A stretch of 27,336 nucleotides of DNA from M55B167 sp964406095 (lineage in GTDB: Bacteria; Verrucomicrobiota; Kiritimatiellia; RFP12; UBA1067): contig CAYOQJ010000015.1 in assembly GCA_964406095.1 (NCBI GenBank), forward strand, positions 1-27,336, written 5' to 3'. Numbering within the stretch: position 1 is the first letter of the stretch; each line of letters opens with the position of its first letter. The translations under genes were made by a program, and so were the position numbers. Shown in pieces: positions 1 to 8,502 of the stretch. A model generated the notes under the pieces. The model did no database searches. It was not told the origin of the DNA and saw only the letters and a list, made by a program, of their open reading frames with translations.

Positions 1-136
1 ATGGGTGAAGAAGTTTCTGAATTTCAAACCGCAAGGGGTTGCCAGTTTTAGGGTTATTCACCGAAGGACAAAACAATCATATCGGTCGTTAGCAACAACT
101 TGAGCTGGCAGCCGGTCGCAACTAAAGCAGAGCAAA

Positions 137-664
137 CTACCAGCTACTGGCTGGGTTGCGGACACAGCTCACGTGAGATTTATACATCGCATAGTCGCCG
201 GAACTGAAACAAACGAAGATCACCTTCTTGATTTTCGGATGCTCGCTCAGGAAATTCACAGTTGTATCCAATGCAATCCGGCAGGCCTGTTCCTTTGGGT
301 AGCGATAAACACCGGTGGAAATTCCTGGAAAAGCCATACTCTTAACCCCGTTTTCCACTGCAACCTCCAAGCTCCTTCTATAACAGCTCGCCAACAATTC
401 GGACTCCCCTTTGCCTCCGCCATGCCAGACCGGCCCCACGGTATGAATCACATATTTTGCGGGAAGTCTGTAACCGGGTGTTATTTTGGCATCGCCGGTT
501 CTGCATCCGCCGAGAGTCATGCACTTGGTCAACAGTTCGGACCCCGCTTTACGGTGAATACAGCCATCAACACCGCCGCCACCCAAAAGCGTTTGATTGG
601 CGGCATTAACGATTGCATCAACTGCGATTGTTGTTATGTCGCCTTCAACCACAGCTATTCGCAT
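137..664 (-). CDS. Macro-domain protein (YmdB-like O-acetyl-ADP-ribose deacetylase)
   Basis: Macro-domain fold that binds ADP-ribose; bacterial relatives such as E. coli YmdB remove the acetyl group from O-acetyl-ADP-ribose in the cytoplasm. The 175-residue protein covers almost exactly one domain. Visible family motifs are the N-terminal GDIT, then DAIVNAANQTLLGGGGVDG, which forms the ADP-ribose pocket, then the YVIHTVGP strand and the late GISTGVYRYP loop, which contacts the distal ribose and phosphates. The frame stays open further upstream, but the ATG at 664 is preferred: it follows a strong ribosome binding site (AGGGGGTG) and gives the usual start just before the first beta strand. The gene overlaps the 3' end of the SpoU methyltransferase gene by 20 nt, so it is the last gene of an fkp-SpoU-macro operon. 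The actual substrate (acetyl-ADP-ribose or ADP-ribosylated macromolecule) cannot be read from sequence. Confidence 0.9.
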   Translation of the reverse strand: MRIAVVEGDITTIAVDAIVNAANQTLLGGGGVDGCIHRKAGSELLTKCMTLGGCRTGDAKITPGYRLPAKYVIHTVGPVWHGGGKGESELLASCYRRSLEVAVENGVKSMAFPGISTGVYRYPKEQACRIALDTTVNFLSEHPKIKKVIFVCFSSGDYAMYKSHVSCVRNPASSW

Positions 665-1436
665 CTTCACCCCCTGAAAGTTTCTCAAAACAACGACGCA
701 TCTCATAGACCGCGATACTGAAGGCACTGACCACATTCAACGAATTTTTAGCGCCGTAGAGCCGGATACGCACTGCTCCGCCGTTGCAGAGCCGCACAAC
801 ATCCGGGTCAAGTCCGAAACGTTCATTGCCCACAACCAAAGCGGCGGGGAAACGCCAATCGACCGAATCGATCAGCGGAGCATCCGCAACGGTTTCGAGC
901 GCATAGCAGGTAATCTTCGCCGCCTGCAACTCACGGATAACCGCACGGATATCAGCCCCATAACGCCATTTGACCAACTTGTCGCAGCCAAGGGCCGCTC
1001 TCGCGACCTGTGTATGACCGGGTACCGGTGTGTAACCGCACAGGATAACTTCATCCGCCCCGAAACACTCGGAACTTCGCAACAGAGCCCCGGTGTTGAA
1101 AGCTGAACGCAATGAATCCACAACAATTTTCAGCGGCATCTGCTCAGCACGACTGCGCCTTTGCGGCAGATCATCTTGCAGGATATCAACATCGGTTACG
1201 CGCAGACGGCTGACTGAACGTTCGACAGGCACCAGAACATTCCAGAGTTCACGTCGGCTCATCCAGGGCTTCATGAGCGCAGCAAGTGCGCGGAGCCGAG
1301 GGAGGCTGCTTTGACATGCCAGCCATTCGCGACACGCTAAAATTTTTATGTTACGGGCAGGATCATTCAGTTGCAGAGTGTCGATCTCTCGCAGCAACCG
1401 ATATGCCTGGCACCATATATTCTCTTTAGCGTTCAC
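645..1436 (-). CDS. TrmH/SpoU-family RNA 2'-O-ribose methyltransferase
   Basis: Cytoplasmic SAM-dependent methyltransferase expected to methylate a ribose 2'-OH in tRNA or rRNA. In this 263-residue protein the SPOUT knot domain is C-terminal. Motif 1 lies at about residues 109-126 (NTGALLRSSE, with the conserved Asn and Arg), motif 2 at 199-210 (VVGNERFGLD, with the family Glu205), and motif 3 at 222-245 (GAKNSLNVVSAFSIAVYE). The first 100 residues are an extra N-terminal domain without a clear match to the L30e-like substrate domain of classic TrmH/RlmB members, so the target nucleotide is unknown. The start codon lies 3 nt after the fkp stop, and the last 20 nt overlap the macro-domain gene. 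Translation of all three is therefore probably coupled. Confidence 0.88.
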   Translation of the reverse strand: MNAKENIWCQAYRLLREIDTLQLNDPARNIKILACREWLACQSSLPRLRALAALMKPWMSRRELWNVLVPVERSVSRLRVTDVDILQDDLPQRRSRAEQMPLKIVVDSLRSAFNTGALLRSSECFGADEVILCGYTPVPGHTQVARAALGCDKLVKWRYGADIRAVIRELQAAKITCYALETVADAPLIDSVDWRFPAALVVGNERFGLDPDVVRLCNGGAVRIRLYGAKNSLNVVSAFSIAVYEMRRCFEKLSGGEDANSCG

Positions 1437-1439
1437 AAA

Positions 1440-4400
1440 TTAAAGAACCGTGACTTTCAAACCTTGATGGTCGATATCGAAATCAAAAAACCGCGCCTCT
1501 TTATTGGGCGGATGCTTAGTGAATTTAATACGAATGCGTTGTGCGGCAGCGGCATTTTTCGCGATGATAAAGATGAACCCGCCGCCCCCGGCGCCAGGCA
1601 GCAGTGCGGCTGAGCACTCATGTTTCACCAAGGCCAGCAGTTTTTCGATCGGCGCGTTAGTTGAACCGGGATCGATACGTTTTTTGAGCTGCCAATAGCG
1701 ATTTATACAGGTGGAAAAAGCTTCGATATCCTTGGCATCCAGAGCCTCCTTGGCATCCACAGCGCAGTCTTTAAGGGCGTCAATTGTCTGGAGTATCTCC
1801 GGGTCACGTGCCAGATATCCGCTTACCACATTCTGCAGGATATTCTTAGCCATTCGTTTCTGTCCGGTGAAGTAGAGCAGTACACGGTTTTTAAGGTCAG
1901 GGTCGCGTTCCATTTCCAGTAGACTCCAGCGCAGAGTGATGTTCTGTGCCGCCCCCGGTTCCGTGCGAATCAGTTTGACGCCCGGCAGTATCCCTCCGAC
2001 CTGATCTTGCCAGCCACCGCCAGTTGACATACGCTGCTCCAGCAGTGATGTCCTGGCAATTAGTCGGTCGAGCGAGCATGCTTTACCCAGAACACGATCG
2101 AGGCAGGCCAACACCGCCGCTCCGAGAATAGAGCTGGTACCCATGCCGGAGCCCTTGGGCAACGCGGAAAAAATTGTGAGGTCAAGTCCGCCGCCGAGCA
2201 AACACAACCTCTGTTTGAGTGATTCGTCCCTTGATTCAGGAACGATACCGGAGAGAATCAGGGCCGCCTTGGCCAGTGCCGACCAGTCGGAGGGATCATG
2301 ATGATCCAGTACCTCGGCGGTTTCTTTTAACTCACGTCGTTCCCCCAGATCGATACTGGTCAGCCTGATGGTATAACAGGTGTTCAGTTTAGCCATCACC
2401 TGAATCGGGTACAAGCCGTTGAGCGTAACGGCGGCATTCAAAACCAACCCGCCACGCTCGGTGCAGATCGGCGGAGTGTCCGACCATCCTCCGGCAAAGT
2501 CGATGCGCACCGGGGTGGTCACCCAAACCACCTGATCATGCAGAATTGCCGCCGGTGCGTTAATTGTTTCGGGGTTATATGCGCGTGCAATTGAATTGGA
2601 TATCTCGCGGAAAAATGCGGCGCAGCAGCACTTTGCATCTGCTGCTTGCCGTGCGACGGCCACCCCGGTCTTCGGCCACTGTTGGTAGATCATGGCTGCA
2701 AGTTTATAGATGCGTGCTCTACAAAGATGCTGATGAGCTTCGCTTGTCGCGATCAGATCGGATATCTGCCTGATCACGCTGCGGGCATCCTCTCTGCTGC
2801 GGATGTCGGCACAGATGCTTGCAGCGGGAAATGAGTCATCAGCCTGCAAACGATCACCGATACGGGCCAACCCGACTTTACGCATGATTTCGCGTCTCTC
2901 CGCCAACAGGCGACGGTGATTCACGCGGGGAAGAAGTTCAGCCAGCGAGTGCCGTCGTGCCCGTGAGTTGCTGCGGAAACCGCCGCCTGATGCTATTTCG
3001 AGTGCCTCTTCGACAACATCATTGATCTCTCCTGTCCGCCATAATCTGGCACTCCAAATTCCTTGTGAGCTCTCCTCACGCCACAGTTCAGCAGCCTTGA
3101 TCCGGTTCCGATTCAACCACAATTCAACCGGCTGATTAAGAAAAAGGCAGTTTTGCTCGCCACCGAACGCCGTTTTGAAATCATCTTCCACACCATAAAC
3201 GATCGCCGCCCACTGCCGGTTCCCGACTGGCAGACAGACCAAGCACACACCACGAGACAGCCTCAGTTCACAACGACACTCAGCCGGGACACCTGTAAGA
3301 ATATTGTCACCTTGCAGAATAATTTTTCCGCCGCTTTCCAGATGAACCGCCTCGATCAATGCCCGCCCGGAGACAAGAGGAGCTTTGATATATGAATTGA
3401 AGACAAAGGCTTCTCCGCTCTCATCGGTGTGTGCTACAACCGCCCCGCTGTTGTTGCGGAAACCGTACTCACGAGCCGTACGGGAGAGTAGTGAATATCC
3501 GGTCAACAGCTCACGACTGCTGCCGATGTGGAAAAAATCACAGAATGGCAAAATGTTGATATTGAAGGGGCAGTCGCGCAGGCCGTTATAAATTTTCCGC
3601 AGGACTCTCCGATGGCTGGCACTGTGGTCTTGGCCTGCACAACATCGAAGATACTCCGTCTGGGTCATTGAGGGCAAGAGTGCCATCAGCAACTCCTTGT
3701 ACAAATCCAGCGGCGGTGCATCACCATTGATCACATCACCGAGCAAGCCTTTCTTCACGTAACACTGTCCACGCTTCAAGCCGACTGCGCATATCCGCAT
3801 GAACCGCTCTATGACATCGGGACCGAAACTCACCAGACCGGTATCGATGGCCACATGACCGTATGAATCGGTTGCGCCCGCAAGCTGCATCAGATCATTG
3901 TCCGGTTTCTGCAGAAAGTCTTTGACCTTGTAAGACTCCGTTCTAGCAGAGACTCCTCTAAAACCCTCAGGCACATAAACTCCGTGACGTGACCCACGTG
4001 CCTGCGAACCGTAATAGGCAACACCGGTGATTCCCGGAGATGAAAAATCGACGGAAGCGTGATCAAATGTAAGCAACACATCACCGGAGGTCACCAGCAC
4101 ATGCCCGTCATCCGGTGCGGGAAGTTGTGAAAGTGTGCGTAAAATCAGATCGAACAACGCCAGCGGCGCGCCGGTTTCTGAACCCACAGGCACCGGCGTG
4201 AAAACCTTGCCCTGGGCGGTGTAAGCTGGCGTGCGTCGACTGTCGCCACCCGAATGACAGATCAGAATACGGTGCCCTCTGAACAATGTGGCTAAATCCG
4301 CAGTCGTATTTTTATTCAGCAACCTCCGCGCCAATTCCAATAGAACGAAGAAGGTTGACCCAAGTGATCCGGCACGACGTCCGCCTGGATCAGGAACAAC

Positions 4401-4520
4401 AACACACTCTGTCTTCTCCGGCAGCAGACCAACCGTGCGCCGCCACGAAATCTGCTCTCTGTAACCGGTGGCCTGCGCTTCGTTAGCCGCTGTCAAAACT
4501 ATAATATCAAAGAGTTTCAT
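1440..4520 (-). CDS. fkp: Bifunctional L-fucokinase / GDP-L-fucose pyrophosphorylase (Fkp)
   Basis: Cytoplasmic salvage enzyme of the Bacteroides fragilis Fkp type: it phosphorylates L-fucose with ATP to fucose-1-phosphate, then joins this to GTP to give GDP-L-fucose, the donor for fucosylated surface glycans. At 1026 residues it is slightly longer than B. fragilis Fkp (about 950). The N-terminal pyrophosphorylase half shows the nucleotide-binding loop PDPGGRRAGSLGSTFF at residues 43-58 and the strand VTSGDVLLTF at 143-152. The C-terminal GHMP kinase half starts near residue 665, with TPVRIDFAGGWSDTPP at 669-684, the ATP loop PKGSGMGTSS at 788-797, GGWQDQVGG at 835-843 and the closing PGAGGGGF at 975-982. 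All key motifs look intact. It is the first gene of a minus-strand operon and diverges from nifU. No FucI/FucK/FucA degradation genes lie nearby, so the role is salvage rather than catabolism. Confidence 0.93.
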   Translation of the reverse strand: MKLFDIIVLTAANEAQATGYREQISWRRTVGLLPEKTECVVVPDPGGRRAGSLGSTFFVLLELARRLLNKNTTADLATLFRGHRILICHSGGDSRRTPAYTAQGKVFTPVPVGSETGAPLALFDLILRTLSQLPAPDDGHVLVTSGDVLLTFDHASVDFSSPGITGVAYYGSQARGSRHGVYVPEGFRGVSARTESYKVKDFLQKPDNDLMQLAGATDSYGHVAIDTGLVSFGPDVIERFMRICAVGLKRGQCYVKKGLLGDVINGDAPPLDLYKELLMALLPSMTQTEYLRCCAGQDHSASHRRVLRKIYNGLRDCPFNINILPFCDFFHIGSSRELLTGYSLLSRTAREYGFRNNSGAVVAHTDESGEAFVFNSYIKAPLVSGRALIEAVHLESGGKIILQGDNILTGVPAECRCELRLSRGVCLVCLPVGNRQWAAIVYGVEDDFKTAFGGEQNCLFLNQPVELWLNRNRIKAAELWREESSQGIWSARLWRTGEINDVVEEALEIASGGGFRSNSRARRHSLAELLPRVNHRRLLAERREIMRKVGLARIGDRLQADDSFPAASICADIRSREDARSVIRQISDLIATSEAHQHLCRARIYKLAAMIYQQWPKTGVAVARQAADAKCCCAAFFREISNSIARAYNPETINAPAAILHDQVVWVTTPVRIDFAGGWSDTPPICTERGGLVLNAAVTLNGLYPIQVMAKLNTCYTIRLTSIDLGERRELKETAEVLDHHDPSDWSALAKAALILSGIVPESRDESLKQRLCLLGGGLDLTIFSALPKGSGMGTSSILGAAVLACLDRVLGKACSLDRLIARTSLLEQRMSTGGGWQDQVGGILPGVKLIRTEPGAAQNITLRWSLLEMERDPDLKNRVLLYFTGQKRMAKNILQNVVSGYLARDPEILQTIDALKDCAVDAKEALDAKDIEAFSTCINRYWQLKKRIDPGSTNAPIEKLLALVKHECSAALLPGAGGGGFIFIIAKNAAAAQRIRIKFTKHPPNKEARFFDFDIDHQGLKVTVL

Positions 4521-4675
4521 GCTCTCAAATTAACACGAATTGAGAGTTCGGAACAGCATAATTTGACCGAGAGGATTATCTAAGAAGTTGAACGTCTGAA
4601 ACAGGATATGGTAGGATAGCGGGTTTAGAGGCAGATAGGCATAACAAAGCGATCAGAATCAGTTGAGGAACAACC

Positions 4676-5533
4676 ATGTGGGATTATAGCGACAAAGTGA
4701 TGGATCATTTCCGGAATCCGCGGAATGTGGGAAAAATCGATGAACCGGACGGCAGCGGCACAGTCGGCTCGCTGGCCTGCGGTGATGCCCTGACCCTGAT
4801 GTTCAAACTCGATGAAAACGGCAGAATCAGCGAAGCCAGATTTCAGACTTTCGGATGCGCCAGTGCCATCGCTTCGTCCTCGGCACTAACTGAGATGCTG
4901 ATCGGCAAGAGCATCGAGGAGGCGGAAAAGATAACCAACCGCGATATCGCCGATTTCCTTGGCGGTCTACCCGACCAAAAGATGCACTGCTCCGTGATGG
5001 GTCGAGAGGCTCTTGAGATGGCAATCCATAATTACCGCACCGGTGAAACGGTGATGAAACAGCTTGATGATCATATAGTCTGTACCTGCTTTGGTATCTC
5101 TGAAAATGAAATCCGCCGCATCGTGATTGAGAATAATATCACCAACATCGAAGATGTGACAAATTACTGCAAAGCTGGCGGTGGTTGCGGTATGTGTCGC
5201 GGCGATATTCAGAAGATCATCGACAAGGTTCAGGAAGAGCGCTCCCATAAACCCGCACCCGCTGTTCCCACGCAACCCCGTCCGTTGACCAATCTGCAGA
5301 AAATCAAAATGATAGAGGAGGTTGTCGAACGCGAGATTCGTCCGCGCCTCCAGAAAGACGGCGGCGATATTGACCTGATTGATATTGTCGGCAGCCAGGT
5401 GATCATTGCCTTTCGCGGCATGTGCGCCGGGTGTCAGTCATCGGCATTTACCCGTCACGACTTTATCGAGGCCAAGCTACGTGAGTTCGTCGCTTCTGAC
5501 ATCGTGGTCACCGAAGAAGGCAAAGAGGACTGA
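4676..5533 (+). CDS. nifU: NifU, three-domain Fe-S cluster assembly scaffold
   Basis: Scaffold on which [Fe-S] clusters are built from sulfur delivered by NifS before transfer to client proteins. The 285 residues carry the full Azotobacter-type layout. The IscU-like domain (about 1-125) has ligand cysteines C35, C61 and C105. A BFD-like central domain holds a permanent [2Fe-2S] cluster on C136, C138, C171 and C174. The C-terminal Nfu domain (about 205-280) has C250 and C253 in CAGC. The ATG follows TTGAGGAAC at good spacing. The gene is followed after 11 nt by nifS. The 155-nt upstream gap is shared with the divergent fkp; a weak TTGAAC/TAGGAT promoter (4588-4617, 18-nt spacer) can be drawn there. 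No nitrogenase gene is present, so this pair probably serves general Fe-S biogenesis, as in Helicobacter. Confidence 0.95.
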   Translation: MWDYSDKVMDHFRNPRNVGKIDEPDGSGTVGSLACGDALTLMFKLDENGRISEARFQTFGCASAIASSSALTEMLIGKSIEEAEKITNRDIADFLGGLPDQKMHCSVMGREALEMAIHNYRTGETVMKQLDDHIVCTCFGISENEIRRIVIENNITNIEDVTNYCKAGGGCGMCRGDIQKIIDKVQEERSHKPAPAVPTQPRPLTNLQKIKMIEEVVEREIRPRLQKDGGDIDLIDIVGSQVIIAFRGMCAGCQSSAFTRHDFIEAKLREFVASDIVVTEEGKED

Positions 5534-5544
5534 GTATTTGATTT

Positions 5545-6726
5545 ATGAAAACAGTATATTTAGATAACAACGCCACAACCTGTATCGCCCCCGAAGTGCG
5601 CCAGGCAATGGAACCGTATTTCAATGAAAAGTATGGTAATCCTTCGAGTATGCACGCGTTTGGCGGTGAAATCGCACGCGACATCCGCAAAGCCCGCGAA
5701 AAGGTTGCAGCTTTGATCAACGCCGATCCTGGTGAGATCATTTTTACAAGCTGCGGCACCGAGAGTGACAACATGGCGATTCACGGCTGTTGCGATCTGA
5801 TGGGACCCGGCACCAAGCTCATCACCTCCCGTGTAGAACATCCCGCTGTACTGGGACCCTGTCGGCATCAGCGCGAAGCCGGGTTTTCTCTGTTTGAGCT
5901 GCCGGTTGATCATCAGGGACATCTGAATTTGGACGACTACCGTGAACTGCTGAAGTCCGATGGCAGAAAGCTGGTAAGCATCATGTGGGCCAACAACGAA
6001 ACCGGGGTGATCTTTCCGTTGGAAAAAATAGCGGTGCTGGCCAAAGAGGCCGGTGCAATAATTCATACCGATGCTGTACAGATTGCCGGCAAGTTACCGA
6101 TAGATGTAAAAAAGGTTCCGGTTGACATGCTTTCGATTTCGGGTCACAAGATTCACGCTCCCAAGGGAATCGGTTTTCTGTATGTGCGGCGGGGCACACG
6201 CATGAAGACTTTTATGATCGGTGGACACCAGGAGAGCGGTCGACGCGGAGGAACCGAAAATGTGCCTTATATCGTCGGCATGGGCGCCGCTGCGGAGCTG
6301 GCTATGCAGAACATAGAGGCTGAAAAATCCAAAGTCACCCATCTGCGTGACAAACTCGAACAGGGCTTGCTGGCCACGTGTCCTGATGCGCGTGTCAACG
6401 GCGACCCCGATGCGCGTCTGCCCAACACTAGCAATATCAGCTTTGAATTCATCGAGGGTGAAGCAATCCTCTATCATCTCAGCGACCGGGGCATCTGCGC
6501 TTCAACCGGTTCGGCCTGTGCAGCCGGGTCACTTGAGCCATCACACGTGATCAGGGCCATGGGAGTGCCCTTCACAGCGGTACACGGTTCAGTACGCTTC
6601 AGCCTGAGTCGCTACACAACCTCAGAGGAGATCGACTATGTTCTCAGCGAGGTGCCGCCGGTGATCAAAAAATTACGTGATCTTTCACCTTTCAGCAAAG
6701 ACTCAATGCCGCCGCTGGAGTTGTGA
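5545..6726 (+). CDS. nifS: NifS-type cysteine desulfurase
   Basis: PLP enzyme that takes sulfur from L-cysteine as an enzyme persulfide and passes it to NifU. At 393 residues it has the normal group-I (NifS/IscS) length. Visible landmarks are the N-terminal YLDNNATT, the PLP-site sequence SISGHKIHAPKG with the Schiff-base lysine K202, the RRGGTEN motif at 233-239, and the mobile loop STGSACAAGS carrying the persulfide cysteine C325. The long loop around the active cysteine fits the group-I class that hands sulfur to scaffolds, not the SufS class. It starts 11 nt after nifU in the same operon and is followed by a radical SAM gene, itself an Fe-S enzyme. Confidence 0.95.
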   Translation: MKTVYLDNNATTCIAPEVRQAMEPYFNEKYGNPSSMHAFGGEIARDIRKAREKVAALINADPGEIIFTSCGTESDNMAIHGCCDLMGPGTKLITSRVEHPAVLGPCRHQREAGFSLFELPVDHQGHLNLDDYRELLKSDGRKLVSIMWANNETGVIFPLEKIAVLAKEAGAIIHTDAVQIAGKLPIDVKKVPVDMLSISGHKIHAPKGIGFLYVRRGTRMKTFMIGGHQESGRRGGTENVPYIVGMGAAAELAMQNIEAEKSKVTHLRDKLEQGLLATCPDARVNGDPDARLPNTSNISFEFIEGEAILYHLSDRGICASTGSACAAGSLEPSHVIRAMGVPFTAVHGSVRFSLSRYTTSEEIDYVLSEVPPVIKKLRDLSPFSKDSMPPLEL

Positions 6727-6733
6727 TCTCGAA

Positions 6734-7696
6734 ATGACAAATGATCCAAATCTGCGAAGATGCACCCTTTGCCCACACCGATGCAACGTCAACCGTCTGG
6801 CAGGCGAACGTGGCTACTGCGGTGCCGGTTTAAAATGCCGAATTTACCGGTATGGCGCGCATTTTGGCGAAGAACCGCCTCTTTCCGGCACACACGGCTC
6901 AGGAGCGCTGTTTTTTTCGCACTGCACCCTGCGTTGCATCTATTGCCAGAACCATCCCTGGAGCCAGGGCGGAGCAGGCCTTGATTACACGGCTATAGAA
7001 CTTCGCTCGGTTTTCAGCCGTATTCGGGAACAGGGCTGTCATAACTGGAACCTGGTTTCACCCACTCCCTGGTTGCCGCAAATACAAGAGGCGGTTTCAC
7101 CGTTAATTCGCGCTGGAAAATCTCTGCCATTTGTGTATAATACCTCTGGTTTTGAGTCGGAAAAGACCTTGGACACATACAAGGATTTGATTGATATCGC
7201 ACTCATTGATATGCGTTATGCCGCCCGTCAATCAGCTACTGAGGGCTCGGACGCTCCCGATTATGTGGAGCGTTCCAGAGAGTCGTTGCGGTGGTTCTGG
7301 AATGAATTGGGGCCGCTAGATATTAATTGTGAAGGAGTTGCCAAGCAGGGAGTTATCTGCCGTGTTCTGGTACTGCCAGGCCGAAGCGACGAGGCGGTTG
7401 CCAACCTCGAGTGGCTAGCGTCCAGATTGGGTTGCGGTGTGCATATCAGTCTGATGGCGCAGTACACTCCGGTGCATAAAGCTCTGACACGCGAGGGCTG
7501 GAACACCGGGATAACCCGACGGGAGTATGAACAGGTAACGGATGCCGCGGCCGAACTTGGCCTGGAATGCGGCTGGATTCAGGAATTTGAAGGAGAAAGG
7601 CCTGTCGATCTGTTAGGGCAGGCCATGCCCTCCGGAGAGGGCAGTGTCGGATTGCGACAAGTTGTCGCAACCGATACAAACACACCATGTGAGTAA
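6734..7696 (+). CDS. Radical SAM protein, PflX / pyruvate-formate-lyase-activase-like
   Basis: Member of the radical SAM superfamily in the PflX-like group often named putative pyruvate formate-lyase activating enzyme; the true substrate of this group is unknown. The cluster-binding CxxxCxxC is C64-TLR-C68-IY-C71. A cysteine-rich N-terminus (C10, C13, C17, C29 within the first 30 residues) could bind a second metal or cluster. The protein has 320 residues. The frame is open upstream into nifS, but the ATG at 6734, 8 nt after the nifS stop, starts directly before the conserved CTLCPHRCNVNR segment and is preferred, although its ribosome binding site is weak (GGAG about 13 nt upstream). The 3' end contains a striking palindrome. 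The closest glycyl radical enzyme, if any, is outside this window. Confidence 0.85.
   Translation: MTNDPNLRRCTLCPHRCNVNRLAGERGYCGAGLKCRIYRYGAHFGEEPPLSGTHGSGALFFSHCTLRCIYCQNHPWSQGGAGLDYTAIELRSVFSRIREQGCHNWNLVSPTPWLPQIQEAVSPLIRAGKSLPFVYNTSGFESEKTLDTYKDLIDIALIDMRYAARQSATEGSDAPDYVERSRESLRWFWNELGPLDINCEGVAKQGVICRVLVLPGRSDEAVANLEWLASRLGCGVHISLMAQYTPVHKALTREGWNTGITRREYEQVTDAAAELGLECGWIQEFEGERPVDLLGQAMPSGEGSVGLRQVVATDTNTPCE
7652..7670. repeat. Perfect 19-bp palindrome inside the radical SAM 3' end
   Basis: TTGCGACAAGTTGTCGCAA is a perfect inverted repeat (9+1+9). Flanking TCGG (7647-7650) and CCGA (7671-7674) extend it with a single bulged A. It lies in the last 50 nt of the radical SAM coding sequence and about 60 nt before the yebC start. 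As RNA it could form a 7-bp stem with an AAGTT loop, extended to 13 bp including the outer arms. No T tract follows, so it is not a standard terminator. It could be an operator, a processing hairpin, or a repeat-family copy. Confidence 0.6.
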
Positions 7697-7731
7697 TAAT
7701 TGTTGCTCTATAGGCAGCAGAAAGGTACAAG

Positions 7732-8490
7732 ATGAGCGGACACAGTAAATGGCAGACCATCAAACATAAAAAGGGTGCGGCCGACGCCAAGCGCGGAAAA
7801 ATATTTTCGCGTATCGCCAAGGAAATAACCGTTGTTGTTAAAGCGGGTGGCTCTGACCCGGGCAACAACCCCTCGCTCAGAACACTGATTGCCAAGGCTA
7901 AATCGGTTAACATGCCCAATGAGAATATCGACCGGGCAGTCAAGAAGGGAACCGGCGAACTGGCTGCGGATATTTTAGAAGAGATTACGTATGAAGGTTA
8001 CGTGGGTGGCGGGGTTGGCCTGGTTGTCAAGGTTCTGACCGACAACAAAAACCGTGCCGCCGCTGAAATTCGCAACATCTTCAAAAAGAACAACTCCGAG
8101 TTTGCCAGTCTCAATTCGGTGGCCCGCGGCTTTGAACGCAAAGGCACAATCATGATCCCTGCGGCAGAGGGGCTCTCAGAAGACCAGCTCATGGAAGTTG
8201 CACTGGGTGCTGGTGCCGAGGATATGGTCACAGAAGAGGACGGTTTCACCATCGAAACCGAGCCGGGCATGTTCAACGAGGTCTGCGCCGCACTCGAAGA
8301 AGCCGGTATCGCTTATGATAACGAAAACTCTCAGGTCGGACTGGTAGCGACCCAGACGGTTCCGGTTTCTGATCTCTCGATTGCACAGTCGATCTATAAA
8401 TTCATCAACATGCTCGAAGAGCACGATGATGTGCAGGACGTTTACTGCAACTGGGATCTCGATGATGCCATCGCTGATCAGCTTGACTGA
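7732..8490 (+). CDS. yebC: YebC/PmpR (TACO1) family protein
   Basis: Conserved 252-residue cytoplasmic protein of the YebC/TACO1 family. Members have been described both as DNA-binding regulators (PmpR) and as ribosome-associated factors that help translation through proline-rich stretches. The family signature MSGHSKWQTIKHKKGAADAKRGKIF begins the protein at its usual first residue, and later conserved pieces such as NMPNENIDRAVKKGTG, YEGYVGGGVG and RGFERKGTI follow in the right order with full length. A modest ribosome binding site (AAAGG) precedes the ATG. It lies 35 nt after the radical SAM gene. RuvC, its frequent neighbour in other bacteria, is absent here. Its stop codon abuts that of convergent metH inside a terminator-like hairpin. 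Confidence 0.95.
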   Translation: MSGHSKWQTIKHKKGAADAKRGKIFSRIAKEITVVVKAGGSDPGNNPSLRTLIAKAKSVNMPNENIDRAVKKGTGELAADILEEITYEGYVGGGVGLVVKVLTDNKNRAAAEIRNIFKKNNSEFASLNSVARGFERKGTIMIPAAEGLSEDQLMEVALGAGAEDMVTEEDGFTIETEPGMFNEVCAALEEAGIAYDNENSQVGLVATQTVPVSDLSIAQSIYKFINMLEEHDDVQDVYCNWDLDDAIADQLD

Positions 8491-8502
8491 TCAGATGTTT
8501 TT
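8474..8502 (+). terminator. Hairpin plus T tract spanning the yebC and metH stop codons
   Basis: Two copies of the palindrome CTGATCAG (8474-8481 and 8487-8494) are separated by CTTGA and can fold as an 8-bp stem with a 5-nt loop. On the plus strand a T5 run follows at 8498-8502, as expected for an intrinsic terminator of yebC. The TGA of yebC (8488-8490) and the TGA of metH (minus, 8491-8493) both lie in the second arm. No T run follows on the minus strand, so metH termination is less clear. Confidence 0.55.

Noticed and set aside
1..103. Open frames at the left edge (MGEEVSEFQTARGCQF to a stop at 51, or a basic frame from base 2 to about 103).
   Set aside because: Either could be the end of an upstream gene, but nothing in them is recognisable and the choice of frame is arbitrary.
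137..736. Longer N-terminus for the macro-domain protein.
   Set aside because: The extra 24 residues lack family similarity and the strong ribosome binding site fits the ATG at 664.
4676..6726. Nitrogen-fixation locus.
   Set aside because: NifU/NifS also serve general Fe-S assembly and no nifHDK, nifB or nifEN is present.
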